A DNA stretch of 64,000 nt from Ectobius pallidus (taxonomy: Eukaryota > Arthropoda > Insecta > Blattodea > Ectobiidae). The translations under genes and the position numbers were made by a program. The stretch is taken from contig CAXKWD010000008.1 of NCBI GenBank assembly GCA_964059195.1, positions 50,262,502-50,326,501 of the forward strand, written 5' to 3'. Below, one piece after another: positions 1 through 11,275 of this stretch. The notes below the pieces were generated by a model. The model saw nothing but the letters and a program-made list of their open reading frames with translations. It did not search any database and was not told the DNA's origin. Numbering within the stretch: the stretch's first letter is position 1; each line of letters opens with the position of its first letter.

Positions 1-229
1 TTTAATAATTTTATGAAATGTAGACATTTTTCTCCCCACTGCAGCTTATGTTAAACAACGGTTATTGCTAACAATGCAGGTAATGTGAAATATTCCTCCT
101 CCAAACACACAAATTTGATTGTATTCGTAATTTAGGTAGTTCTGTCAAAATAATTTGAGTTCACAGTCCAAATGAAGGCATTTTCTTCTGAATTAGTTCA
201 GTGTCATGATCGGTGAGCTTAAAAAACCT

Positions 230-1185
230 TGCACTTATGACCCTGGAGCTCTGGTGCAGACACTGTGCACATAATATTCTGGAGTGGCACCCAGCAGACA
301 TTTTGATGAACAGAAGCAGGCCATGAGAGAAGTCTGGCCTTAGATCATGTCATGAAGTTGACAAAGACATCACAGCTTTCATCTGACCACTCAACAATAC
401 AGCCCAGGAACCAGTCCTTGTCATAAATGCATGAAACATACTTTCCTGGCTGTAATTCAGCATCATTCACAACAGTAAGTGGTTGCTCTTTGCCCTACAA
501 CATCAAAATGATCATCAGCAGATGTTCTTTTCATTTTTAACGAGATTGTCAAAATCGGGATAAAGCTATGGTGGGACCTCCTACTAGTATCTTGCCTGCA
601 TTTTCAAATCATGCTGGCAAGTCAAAGTTTATCTTGTTTTGGTTAATAACCACCTCAGATACATAGAAAAATTTAATTCCTGGAATATTTTCACTGCACC
701 AGTCATACATATGAGAAGCAGTAAGAATGTGTCCGACCGTGGTTGCCTGTAGGCTTGCTCATCCAACTAAACGCTTGACGGTTCCACTAATGTCATCACA
801 TGGACTCTTACCATGCGATGTTACAAAAAAGTTCCACTCTGCATCAAGGCTGTAGTCTTTGTCATGATTGCTGAGGTTGGAAAGGTTTTTATAGTTTTTA
901 TATTGGCTCGCCAAAGAAGTTTTCTGATGACTAGGAGTTCATTTTTGATATATGTTACCACAGATGTGATGAAAGCATGAACAGTTGTGGTATCGTGCTT
1001 AAGACAATCTGATACCACACAAATTGGGAAATGCTCAAGTTTACTAGCCAATTTGTGATAAATCACAAATGGATCAAGTGTTGCTTGAGAGTTGTTCCAG
1101 TGGAACCCTTGTAGGCTACTTCATCCTGCACCATGAAGCTATAATTTTCAGCAAAATCTAACATGACAATTGCCTCATTCTCAAA
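230..1185 (-). pseudogene. Remnant of multicopy insect protein family with 'TSHGK' motif (function unknown)
   Basis: Read on the minus strand, pieces in shifting frames give a recognisable order: an acidic start with LDFAENYS (about 1170-1140), then QGFHWNN, VVSDCLKHDT (about 1000), an SDG/QYKN-like stretch, VTSHGKSPCDD (about 800-820), and a C-terminal KYVSCIYDKDWFLG (about 400-440) followed by a WPA..CWVP-like segment. I know this order from uncharacterised, high-copy proteins of insects and other invertebrates. No function is established to my knowledge. Several frameshifts and stops make it a pseudogene. The C-terminal block has a counterpart inside the long-TIR element at 51676-52144, which suggests the family may encode a transposase. 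That link is inference. Confidence 0.55.
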
Positions 1186-1766
1186 AGATTTTCTTTCAGT
1201 TTACTGAGGTAACTACATGGTGCTATAAAATGGTGCTGTTGGAGGCCAGTTTATTTGAAGGTGAGGAAGTGGTACAGACATCGTATTATATCTCTGCTGG
1301 TCTGTCAAATGACTATTTCCTGGTAGGAGAAGAGATTCTACTAGCGTGCACAAAAACATTTCTTAAATTTACAACGGGCAGCAGATGTGAACAGATTTTA
1401 GCTCGGACAAGCAATGACTAGAAAGGGAACTGGATGTCTTTTGTATTGGAATACACGGACTACCTGCTCCTTGTAACAAAATTCCAACGGTCGGCGAGGG
1501 GCACAGATATAAAACGACAGCTGTACAGGCGAAGAATCAAAGGCACAACGAAGGAATACAAAGACTGCTTGTGTAGTAGCCTATCTGGTATTAGTTTAAT
1601 TCAATCGTAACTTTCATTGCATTGTCCAGTCAATAGGCATAATTTATTTTTCCCTAAGGAATCTTAATAGGCACTACTAGCATTATTATAAGATTTTTTG
1701 GTATATGTATTGTTGTAACATCTTAACTTTCATGTATATTCTCCAATATACTGCCGATACACAATA

Positions 1767-2152
1767 CAGTGGTACCTCGAGATACGAGTGCCCTAACATA
1801 CGAGTTATTTGAGATACGAGCTGTCGAGCGAGCAAAGTTACTTTATCACATTTCTTTTTATAACCATGGGTCAGAAGAAAGTGTAACAAATATGTATGTA
1901 CACTTTATAAAACCAGTTTTTTTCTTTACATTCTCTTTTATTATGTTTTTATACAATATTTGTCATTTATAAATACATTTTTCTTATTCAAAAACACGTA
2001 ACAAAAACAACTAGGGGTAGCATTTTTGGGGCTGGAACGGATTAATGGCGTTTCAATTAATTTCAATGGGGAAAATTGCTTTGAGATACGAGCAAATTGA
2101 CATACGAGCAAGGTTACGGAACGAATTAAATTCGTATCTCGAGGTACCACTG
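1767..2152. mobile_element. Tigger/pogo-type MITE with TA target duplication
   Basis: The ends are inverted repeats starting CAGTGGTACCTCGAGATACG, flanked by TA at 1765-1766 and 2153-2154. A second copy at 46974-47544 has the same ends and the same subterminal 'gatacgag' repeats but about 185 bp more in the middle, so this copy is internally deleted. CAGT-type TIRs with TA duplication are typical of the pogo/Tigger branch of Tc1-mariner. Confidence 0.85.
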
Positions 2153-2621
2153 TACTTTTATTCTTGTGATAAAACTGTTTCCCAGTCAACAATACAGATG
2201 TGCACATTATGCAATTCCGTAAAATTATTGCTGGATACACATTGTTCATGTATTCAACATATTTTTTCAATACTGTTCAATATGTAATAATTTTCTTATT
2301 AATAAAATTACAATATCAGTATAGTGTTACTTTCTCATACAACGTTAACTCCTGTCATCTGATGTTACAGTTTAGAGTCAGAAAACGTTATCTCCGAAAA
2401 TTATTTATTTTCATTACAGAAAACAGTTTGATTACTATTAATCATACATCATTATCTTCCGGCAGAATTATTCTATGTGTGGTAAAAGTTTTAAAGTGGC
2501 CTTGACTTGATCTGGTTTGGCTTCATAACAGTGGGAATATTTTTAATCGTGTTTAGTGTATTTGAGTAATTTCAAGGCGTAAGTTACATCAATTACAGTT
2601 CACTTTACTATCTGGAGTTTA
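2153..2621. other. No recognisable feature
   Basis: A/T-rich sequence between two DNA transposons. I see no coding pattern, repeat or RNA gene. Confidence 0.5.
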
Positions 2622-3924
2622 TAAAGGGTGGTTCAAAAAGAGCGCCGGTTTTGATATATGAAATTAAGAAATTTATTTTAACAAAAAACATAAACAAAAT
2701 ACATGAACATGTTCATCTAACCTTCCCATTTCACGTATGAAAAATTTTGTCGGGCATATGACCTCCTCTACCACGCTGGCATGCAAGAACTCTGTCCATG
2801 AAATTCACTACGACTGCACGACAAGTTTCCACTTCCATTTTGCCGACAACTCGTCGAATTTTCTCCTTCAAGTCATGGATGTTTCGTGGTTTATTGGCAT
2901 ACACCAATGACTTAAGATGACCCAAAAGAAAAAATCACAAGGAGTTAAGTCACATGACCTTGGTGGCCATTGATAATCAGCATTGCACGAAACTAGGCGA
3001 TCTGGGAACTTCTCGTGGAACAACTGAATCGTTTCGCGGGAAGTATGGCAGTTCGCGCCATCCTGTAGAAATCACAACTCTTCAATATCCATTTCATCCA
3101 AATGAGGCCACAAGAACTCCTTTATCATCGTACGGTAATGATCCCCATTGACTGTCACAGCTTGTCCTTCCTCGTTTTCAAAGAAATAAGGGACGATGAC
3201 GCCGCCCGACCATAAGCCGCATTTCCCTTTCTTGGATCATGCAAGGATTTTCTGAACCCCAGATACGGCAGTTCTGCTTATTCACAAATCCATTCAAGTG
3301 GAAGTGCGCTTCATCACTGAAGATGATTTTGTTTGCGAAGCTGTCGTCCTCCTGTCGTCTCCTCAGAACCCACTCAACAAACTGTCGTCTCTTCTGGCGA
3401 TCCGTCATTTTCAGCTGCTGTGTCAACTGAATTTTATAGGGGTGGTAATGGAGATCATATTGGAGAATGCTCCGTACTGAAGAACATCTTAATCCCAATT
3501 GTTGGGAACAGCGACGAATTGATTTCAGCCACACTGTCACAAACCACCGCAATGTTCTGCTCACTTCGACTAGAACAACGACGACCAGGACTTTTGAGTT
3601 TACTGTTGAACCTGTCTCAAAGAACTTTTTCGTAAGTCTGCGAACTGTAGATTCATTCGGTGCTTCATTACGCCCTAGAACCGCACGAAGTCTCCTGACA
3701 GTTGCTGTATAACTTTCTCCATTCTGATAAAATGTTTTCACGGTTAGCACACGTTGCTCACAAGTGAACTGCTTCATGGTTAGACACAGAATTCGAGAAA
3801 TTCCAACTGCAACAACAATCGGAATGTTCCTGGATATAGAAACAAAACAAAACAATGTAACCAACCGTCAAACAGAAATTTACCAGCCGTTTCAAAACCG
3901 GCGCTCTTTTTGAACCACCCTTTA
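2622..3924 (-). mobile_element. Rosa-like (DD41D) mariner transposon, 1303 bp
   Basis: Terminal inverted repeats of about 30 bp (TAAAGGGTGGTTCAAAAAGA...) are flanked by TA at 2620-2621 and 3925-3926. The only gene is a transposase on the minus strand. The length is normal for a mariner-like element. The TIRs are nearly perfect while the coding region has several lesions, so this is a once complete, now dead copy. Confidence 0.9.
2731..3777 (-). pseudogene. DD41D mariner (rosa-like) transposase, frameshifted
   Basis: The start MKQFTCEQRV is at 3777. An N-terminal helix-turn-helix region is followed by the first catalytic Asp in IIFSDEAHFHLNG. The reading frame shifts near 3190-3210 (SGGVIVPYFFENEE continues in another frame). 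Just before the second catalytic motif FLQDGANCHTS there is an in-frame TGA. The third catalytic block is WPPRSCDLTPCDFFFW. I count 41 residues between the second and third Asp, the spacing that defines rosa-type elements. A one-base loss after FFFW moves the C-terminal tail (HLKSLVYANKPRN...) to yet another frame, ending at 2731. Cut-and-paste transposase, non-functional as read. Confidence 0.88.
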
Positions 3925-3926
3925 TA

Positions 3927-4230
3927 AGTGTTGGTGAGCTTCATGTTTGAGTAAATATTGGAAAATACTTAATTTTGCATCATGCATTCTTTGGCTATGT
4001 TTTATCAGGTTGTTTATTCCACTTAGTTACCAATTTACATCATGAAATAAATCCATTTATATTAATTTTAAACTCATAAAGATGATTATGAATATCATAC
4101 AGCAAATTTATGGAAGCAAATTAATCCACATTTCATATCAGCAACACTACTGACGGTCCTACAGCATACTAAAAGAGGATTATTGTATGATAGATGAACA
4201 GAAGAAGATATACATCCTTTGTAATTTGTC
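3927..4230. other. 5' flank or leader of the R2-like element
   Basis: No coding pattern. The stretch may include the 5' untranslated region of the LINE that starts at 4231, but its 5' border cannot be seen. Confidence 0.4.
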
Positions 4231-7200
4231 ATGTCTACCATGGAGAACCTTACTAATCCTCCTTTAAATACTCCTGGCCGAGCATCTAGCCAGGATAACA
4301 CATGTGGTCAGCCTTGCCCTCAATGTGGGAAAATTTACAAGGGTACTCATGGCGTTAATATTCATATCAGTCGAGCTCATCCTCAGGAACAGAGAAATAA
4401 TATTGTGAATAGGCAGTCAAGTAACATTAAGACTGGTCAGATAAGTGCTGAATTGCCTAGAGAACATGGAAACGAACAGACTGACGATGACTACTCTTCA
4501 GTAGAAGACAACAATTTGAAGTTATATAAACAAAATCTGGAACAATGGAAGTCAGAATTTCTCACAACCCTTACTGATGAACAATTTTGTAGTAGGGTTG
4601 AAGAATTCACAACCATCTTATCTCAGACCATTCACCTTTTGCCTGGACCAAAATATCCGGCAGTGCGGTATTACGAAGCTCGTAAAAACAAGAAGGCATA
4701 CAATAACCAAAGACAATATAGTATAAGTAGTAACCCAGAAAGAGCCACCAAACGGGACAGGTTAAAACGACAACAAAGATTTGATTATCAGAAGACGCAA
4801 TATTTGTATTACAACCAAAGAAGGAAAGCAGTAAGAAATGTTTTGAATGATAACTGCAATGTCTGTCATGATGATGTTAATAGAATTCATCACCACTTTT
4901 CCTCGCTGTTTTCTATACCAAATGAAAGCGAACGAGATGAATATCCATCCAATGTTTCGGACGCTGCTCGAGTCAGTTTGGATGAAACAGAAGATATTCT
5001 AATTAGCAAGCAAGAGATCACTGCAGCAGTCAAAAGAATTGCAGTCGACACAGCACCTGGTCCTGACCATGTTCTTTTGAGAGCTGTAAAAGATGACACT
5101 TGCTATGAGATAATAGCACTAATTGCTACAACAATGGCAGCCCGCAATCTTGTTCCGGAATGTTTAAGAAGAGCAAGAACAATACTAATCTTCAAAGGTG
5201 GTGATAAGACAGACCTGGCCAATTGGAGACCTATTACCATCTGCTCGAACGTGAGAAGAATCATCGAGCATGTGCTTGATAGAAGAACATTATCGTTTTG
5301 TGAACATCAGCGAGGGTTTACTAACTCCCCCGGCACACATATTAACACGTCTATTTTGGAATCTCTTCTCACGTCAGCTAAGAAACGTAAAACAAACCTT
5401 ACCTTGATCTTCTTAGATATTAGCAAGGCATTTGATAATATTGGACATGGCCATCTTGAGAAAAGTCTCTCATCACTTAATATACCATCTAAATTGTCAA
5501 AACTTATAGTTTCTTTGCAAATAAATAACATTACACAGATATGGACTAACAATCAAAAGACCAAACCCATTGCAATAACAAGAGGAGTGTTACAAGGATC
5601 ACCTCTGTCACCTACTTTGTACAATCTATACTTGGATTCAGGGTAGGAACATAGTGTAGGAGATGTACCTGCAACTCAACGTTGCAATACACAACTGCTG
5701 TCTCACTCTGTCCCTTTCATTCTGTAGACAAGGAATGGGGAGAGCCGGCAACTGGTTCTCAGGCAGGTTGCCGGCTCTCCACATCCCTTGTCTACAGAAT
5801 GAAGGGGAGTGAGTGAGATAGCGGTTGTGTATTCCAACGTTGAGTTGCAGGTACATCTCCTATACTATGTTCCTACCCTGAATACAAGTATAGTAACAGA
5901 CCATATCCTACATGAACTGTCTTCCAATGAAAATGCTGAGGATTTTGGTTATTCTATACTGCCAGGTCTCCCTAATATAACTGTCATGGGATTCGCAGAT
6001 GATACTTTAATAGTAGCCAAAAATGAAGAATCTGCCAAGAAACTAGCCGATAGAGCTATTCAAAGGTTTCTTGAAATAAGCTTGGCTATCAATGTGCATA
6101 AATCGAAATCTATTTCAATTACTAAAGGCACTATAAACTATGATGATTTCGTTCTAGACTCTGGACAAGTCATTCCTTCAATTGCACCTGATGAGACTAT
6201 CCGCTATTTGGGTGTCAACTATCATCATACAACAGTTTTTGACCCAAAAGCAGCGATGAACAATCTTAAAAATAAATTTGATGCCTTAGCTTCCTCCTCT
6301 TTACTACAACCATATCAGAAATTTAACATCTTGAGTACTTTTATATGTCCATCATTGATATACAAATTTCAGACTACACCATTAAATAGAATACCGTTCA
6401 AATTTCTTTCTGACGCTGACGTATTAATTCGAACAACATGTAAAGAGATACTTCAACTCCCAACCGACACTCCTGATAGTATGATGTACTCAGCCAAGAG
6501 TTATAAGGGATTAGGTCTCTTTAAAGCATCGTGGGAGGCATATTTACAATTCATTAATTCCTGCCAAAGTCTTATGAATTCTAATAACATCCACATAATT
6601 CACACAAGAGACTTGAATGATGAAGTTAACAGAAGTCTAGAAAAACTTAATCTGCCTTCAGAGGGAAGGCCTTGCCTGGCTTAAGGTTCCTTCCATACGG
6701 ACGCAACTCCGAAATAAGGAATTTGAAAATTGGTGTTCTTTGCCCCAGAAAGGAAAGAGTGTCATCCTTTTTAAAGAATATACGCCATGTAATAAATGGC
6801 TCAGTAAGCCCGAAGGATTGATGAGTAGTGAGTGGAAGGATGCAATTAAGATGACAGCGAATGTCTGTCCAGTTCGTGCTCTACCAGGCAGGTCCCAAGA
6901 CGGTCACCACTGCTGTCGTAGCGGCAGTGAGAAAGAAACTCTTGCTCATGTCTTGGGTGCTTGTCCTTATGGTGAAGTGCTGAGGAACAGTCGCCATCAC
7001 AAGATCCGAACATTAATTGCAAATGCCCTGCGGAAAAATCATCATCAAGTAGCTGAAGAGGTCTACGGCAATTCTAAAGGTGGCTCTTCTAGAAGAATTG
7101 ACATCATTGCCATTCCACCAGGCTCACCCAATGGATTTATAATTGATCCTACAATCAGGTTTGAAACATGTAGCACACAACCAGCAGAAGTTCATGCTGA

Positions 7201-7423
7201 AAAATGTCGTATCTATGAACCCACCCTCGCATACTACAAAGGAAAATACTCCCTTTTTTCTATTACCATCTTTGGTCTGATGGTGGGTGCAAGAGGGACA
7301 ATTCCTTCACTCTATGTGGATTTCTGCAGATTCTTCCATCTCAACAGCATTGTCATAAAAGAAGTGTCTCTGACAACCCTGAAAGGTTCCCTCTCTATAC
7401 TCAGGAGTCACTTATATTCCTAA
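4231..7423 (+). pseudogene. R2-type polyprotein: C2H2 finger, RT, CCHC finger, RLE endonuclease; interrupted
   Basis: A C2H2 finger lies at residues 29-50 (CPQCGK...HISRAH). RT motif A is LIFLDISKAFD (about 5405-5440), motif B is GVLQGSPLSPTLYN (5586-5625), and motif C MGFADDTLIVA lies beyond an inserted palindrome (about 5986-6020). Both sides of the insert are in the same frame, and the insert brings a TAG at 5644-5646. One extra base near 6660 shifts the frame before the thumb region (EGLAWLKVPS... resumes). The C terminus holds a CC-x10-H-x4-C knuckle (about 6907-6960) and a PD-(D/E)XK-like endonuclease core RRIDIIAI..FIIDPTIRFE (about 7093-7165). The protein would prime reverse transcription at a nicked target. 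This copy is inactive as read. Confidence 0.85.
5638..5881. repeat. 244-bp palindromic (foldback) insertion in the RT gene
   Basis: The arms start TCAGGGTAGGAACATAG and mirror each other across nearly the whole element. An inner second hairpin has GCCGGCAAC repeats around the centre. AT dinucleotides flank it (5636-5637, 5882-5883). Removing it leaves the RT frame intact (YLD + TSIVTDH). The host site itself is a near palindrome (CTATACTTG.../...CAAGTATAG). It is non-coding and looks like a snap-back MITE. Confidence 0.8.
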
Positions 7424-7692
7424 TTTGTATATATTTGTCTTCTAGTTTTTTTCTTGTTGTTTCATAAGTTTCTTGAGTTTTTCTTAATGTTTATTGTAAA
7501 TGCTTGTTAACACTTCTTTGTGGTGTAAATTTTGTTTTTTCTATTACGCTTAGGGCAACCCTTAACTGAGGGAAGCTGAAGGTGAATAAATAACATTAAA
7601 ATATAAGTTAGTTATCGATAAATAAACAATGATAACAACCTTCTTCTCTTCCTCCTGAAAAGTTGCATTTTTGGAATTAACGTTGTCTGACT

Positions 7693-8100
7693 CTAAGCCC
7701 TCGATTTAGTCTTACGCCTTTTAACAGTATGTGTCCAAGATTCAGTAGATGCATTTTTGTTACCAGTACTCACATTTATTTCGGTAAGACCGTGAGCTGA
7801 GGATGAAGCATCGCCATTTTTGCTATCAACTTGTTGTACATTCAGGGAATTTGGTAATGTCTTATTTATTTCACTCACTAGGCTACTATTTATGCGTTCT
7901 TTATTGTCTGCTGTTTGAGCACTAGACTTTTTTACCACTTCAACCCTTTCTGGTACTGAAATAGATGGCTGTACACATGATAATGAAGTTGCGCCGACAT
8001 TGGGAGGTTGATCAAGGTTAGTATTGTTAAGCTTAAGCAATTTGATATGTTGCAACAGATCCTGTCTCTCATTTCCTTTATCAGAATAGCCGGGAATCAA
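7693..8100 (-). CDS. Hydrophilic ORF, possible LINE ORF1 fragment
   Basis: An open 135-codon frame on the minus strand. The product is rich in Ser, Asn and Lys, has no recognised domain, and ends in WTHTVKRRKTKSRA. A Trp followed by a basic cluster near the C terminus is common in ORF1 proteins of CR1/jockey-like LINEs; compare EEEWQEVISK in the ORF1 at 52.6 kb. It abuts a LINE fragment of opposite orientation. It could also be chance or an unrelated exon. Confidence 0.3.
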   Translation of the reverse strand: MIPGYSDKGNERQDLLQHIKLLKLNNTNLDQPPNVGATSLSCVQPSISVPERVEVVKKSSAQTADNKERINSSLVSEINKTLPNSLNVQQVDSKNGDASSSAHGLTEINVSTGNKNASTESWTHTVKRRKTKSRA

Positions 8101-8700
8101 TCAAACAAGTGGAGAAATTCAAATATCTGGGAGCAAAAATTACAGATACAAATGATATTAAGGTAGAAGTTAAGTGTTGACTAAAATCAGGAAATGCTTG
8201 TTTTTATGCAGTTCAGAAACTCTCATCTTCTCGTCTTTTGTTCAGAAATCTAAATTTAAAAATTTATAAGACTATTATCCTGCTGGTTGTACTATAATAG
8301 ATGTGAGACATGGTCGATTACTCTTCGGGTAGAACATTATCTAAAAGTGTTCAAAAACAGGGTGGGCCTTAAATAGATGAAAATGGGAACTGGAGAAAAC
8401 TACATAACGATGAGCTTGATAACCTGTACTCTTCAACAGATATAGTAATAGTAATTAAATCATGGAGGATGGACTGGACATGTTGCATGTATGGGGAGGA
8501 AAGACATATCTCAAAAGTATTGAATTCGAGACCCAAACAGACAAGATCACTTGGAAGACCTAGACGTAGGTGGGAGGAGAATATTAGGATAGATTTAAAT
8601 GAAGTAGGATCTGAGGGGGTTGGTTGGATGGAGTTAGCACAGAATAGGGTTGAATGGCAGGCTCAGGTAAGCGCAGCAATGTTCCTTTGGGTTCCATAAA
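8101..8700 (+). pseudogene. LINE ORF2 C-terminal remnant
   Basis: Broken frames give VEKFKYLGAKITD near 8108, a CETW block near 8300 and, from 8469, an open stretch with TRSLGRPRRRWEENI and GWMELAQNRVEWQ, ending near VP at 8697. This is the typical C-terminal tail downstream of the RT in a widespread insect LINE group, where the LGRPRRRWEDN and W...VRAAM-type motifs are diagnostic. Only the end of the element remains, with several stops. Confidence 0.8.
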
Positions 8701-9284
8701 AAAGATAATATTCCTTGAGCTTGCTTAGGAATTGTCTATTGCCATTCATTAAGTAAGTAATGTCAACAACAAATTATTTTATTGTTTGTTGGTTTCATCT
8801 GGATTGACCCAACTTTATTTTTGAGGTTCTACAGACCTGCCCTTAGGCTCTGTTTTTAGCTTTTTAAATGGGCTTTATTTTGATATACTACTTTACAATT
8901 TTTGAACAACATTTTTAAAAAAATATATTTTTTTGCTTATAAGAATGTTTTATTTTCTAAAAAATATGTTATTCTATTGCTTATTGCCTACAATCTCTAC
9001 AAATCTAAACGTGGGATCTGCATGGATTCATGAATTTTAGTGATATATGATAAAAATACATGCTTATCAAAATAGAGGTCACGTTTATCTGAATAAAAAC
9101 AATTTAGCAATACTCAAAAAAGTTTTGACACAGTGCCTATTAAATTGCTCATTAGTTTACCTGATAGAATTAAGACATCAACACTTCAACTTTTCAACAA
9201 GTCGCTCAAGCCTAAATTTTTTGTTAACCCAATTTATGAACTTGAGTTTTTAAATATCAACTGGTAGAAAAAATGGTATTCCTC
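8701..9284. other. No recognisable feature
   Basis: A/T-rich, without a supported ORF or repeat boundary. Probably the decayed 3' end of the neighbouring LINE and unique intronic DNA. Confidence 0.4.
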
Positions 9285-9480
9285 AGGTTTGCAAGTGACC
9301 CCTAGTGATCCCCTAAGGGGAAATGCACAGCGGATTTGTTACTGGAGTGCTCCAGTCCCCTACCTACTTAAACCAAAGGACACACACACCCAGTCCTGAA
9401 CCCAGGAAAGGAATTTTTCACTACTGAAAAATCCCCAACCTGGCCAGGAATTGAACCCAGTAGCTGGTAGCTTATACTTA
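9285..9480 (-). repeat. tRNA-derived SINE fragment
   Basis: On the minus strand a B-box-like CTGGGTTCAATTCCTGG (about 9435-9455) is followed by a body with GGGGATTTTTC and GGTTCAGGACTGGGTGTGTG. This order (Pol III B box then 'gggactgggtg' body) matches tRNA-derived SINEs. The A box and target duplication are not clear, so the 5' part is probably lost. Confidence 0.55.
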
Positions 9481-9491
9481 TTTTCTTTTGA

Positions 9492-9905
9492 CATTACCGG
9501 GTCACTCCATGTCAAATCAACACACTTTTGATGAAAATTTAACCTCACCATTCAGATTTGGATGAAATTTTGTGGAGAGATAGTTTTCATGTACATTAAA
9601 AGAAATACAAACTTTTATTGAAATATTTCAACCCATTTTGAAAATACAGCCATGTAAAATATTACAAAAATTACATGAACAACGTATCTTTCAACTGATG
9701 TAGCAACTCTCCTAATTAACCCACAGAGTTGGGTGTCCTTTTTAGCATTCTTTACAAGTTTTCCAATGATATGTAACTTATAATAGTTCTAAAGAAATTT
9801 GTTTTTCAAAATTCAAAGTGAACATTTTGATTTTGAATTTTGTAAAAAGTACATTTTTAAAAATTTTAAAAAAATGCTAGGAAATAGGTTATACCAATGT
9901 TAAAT
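9492..9905 (+). repeat. Solo end of a GGGTCAYTCC-type long-TIR element
   Basis: Begins GGGTCACTCCATGTCAAATC, closely like the ends of the long-TIR elements at 38722 and 47767 (GGGTYAWTCCATATGAA...). The rest is A/T-rich, non-coding, with short 'gaaatatt'-like stretches as in those arms. I found no opposite end, so this is a single arm or truncated copy. Confidence 0.5.
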
Positions 9906-9911
9906 GATGTA

Positions 9912-10664
9912 CAGTCGGTCAAATAAAAAACCTCGGGACTCGTATGCAGTTAAAATTAAAGTTTTAACGCATTAGTTCACAAGTTTCCTATAAAAAACAT
10001 AAAATACAGGTCATTTTCGGAACATATGAGGCCATGCGACAGGAGGGAAAAATGAAAAACGCGGAAAGCGCAATACACAATATTCAACTTAATGTATTGT
10101 CATATTTCATTTTGCTTTGTGTCATCGCGTCACATACAAATGCTAGCTTGAGAGAAAGTGTAGTTAGGGCTGTAATTGACCTGCATTTTTTGGCCTCTGA
10201 AGCAGTGAGAAGGTTCCATATTTCTTAAAGAGCAGCTTAGAGGTGGGTACTTCACTATAATGTGACCAGAAGTTTTCATAGGAAACGTGGATCTGGCCGG
10301 CCGCGTATTTCGATGCTAGATTGATTGCAGAAGTTGAACGTAAGCTATTGATTTTGCACTACAAGTACCGGTATTATAAATTGAAATCTTTAAAAAATGC
10401 TCCTTGAATAATCATATTCCTTGCGAATTTATTAATTATTAATATTATAAAAATTTGCAGCCAAGAATATGGCGGACGTGAGGCATATAGCCACAGCCTT
10501 CTATACATGTTCGTTTTGGAACAAAACTAACTAAATAATCAAGAAAATACATGGAAAGACAAGAGGCAGGTGTGAACCTAACCTTAAGTCTTCCTGTACA
10601 TGCCCATATGCTCGTTTGTGATACTTAATCAAATACCACCCGACGTTTCTTATTTGACCGACTG
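9912..10664 (+). mobile_element. Internally deleted Tc1-like transposon, 753 bp
   Basis: TIRs beginning CAGTCGGTCAAATAA are flanked by TA (9910-9911, 10665-10666). Inside, about 10150-10320 encodes a broken N-terminal DNA-binding region of a Tc1-type transposase: an LASEAVRRFHIS helix, an RWVLHYN helix, and the GRPR-like AT-hook in RKRGSGRPRIS. The catalytic domain is missing, so it is non-autonomous. Confidence 0.8.
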
Positions 10665-10769
10665 TACCAAGTTTGAGGATGGGATGGGAATGCGTTCATA
10701 GTCCATGGGTTCTATATATATCTGTTAATTGTATTAAAAATTAGTAATGTTAAAATTGTATTAATGGTA

Positions 10770-11275
10770 TTCAGTTGAACAAAATTACCACTATGAATTA
10801 TTTAGGTATATTATTTAACAATAACCTAACTTTCTTGAATCATATTAATAATATTATTTGTAAAACTCTTAAAAATCTTGGATTTATTATCAGAAACTCA
10901 AAATATTGTAGTACCGTATAAGTACCAGTACATTATTTAGACTATATAGAACCATTGTCAGACCAAAATTAGAATATTGCTCATTAATTTGGAATCCTAC
11001 GACCATTAAATACAGGAAATTGATAGAGTCCATTCAAAATAAATTTCTAAAATATACGTATTTCAAACAGTTTAACTACTATCCTAAATTTGAATCATAT
11101 TCAACTATGTTACAGTATTTCAGTATCCCTGAATTATCACAGACGAAATATTCATGCATTGTTGTTTACATACAAATTAATTAATAATGAAATAGAGGAT
11201 ATTAATATTCTCAAAGAAATATATTTTTATGTTCCACGTTATAGATCTCATAAATTGCATAAACAGTAACACTGC
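10770..11275 (+). pseudogene. LINE RT C-terminal remnant (jockey/CR1-like)
   Basis: Frames with many stops give a jockey/CR1-type region after the RT fingers and palm: LNHINNI near 10830, RTIVRPKLEYCSLIWNP (about 10945-11000) and IESIQNKFLKY (about 11025-11055). The RPKLEY.S.+W pattern and IQN+FL+ are the signature of this region. Strongly decayed and A/T-rich. Confidence 0.7.

Larger units (their letters stand above)
4231..7600 (+). mobile_element. Non-LTR retrotransposon of the restriction-like-endonuclease (R2-like) class
   Basis: One long coding region (4231-7423) is followed by a short 3' UTR ending in an A-rich stretch near 7600. The order zinc finger - reverse transcriptase - CCHC finger - C-terminal endonuclease is that of the R2/R4/NeSL group. 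There is no APE-type endonuclease at the N terminus. No rDNA is visible around it, so this is not a canonical R2 in 28S. The 5' boundary is uncertain. Confidence 0.8.

Noticed and set aside
4231..7423. A true 28S-specific R2 element
   Set aside because: No rDNA flanks are visible; the domain order only shows the RLE class.
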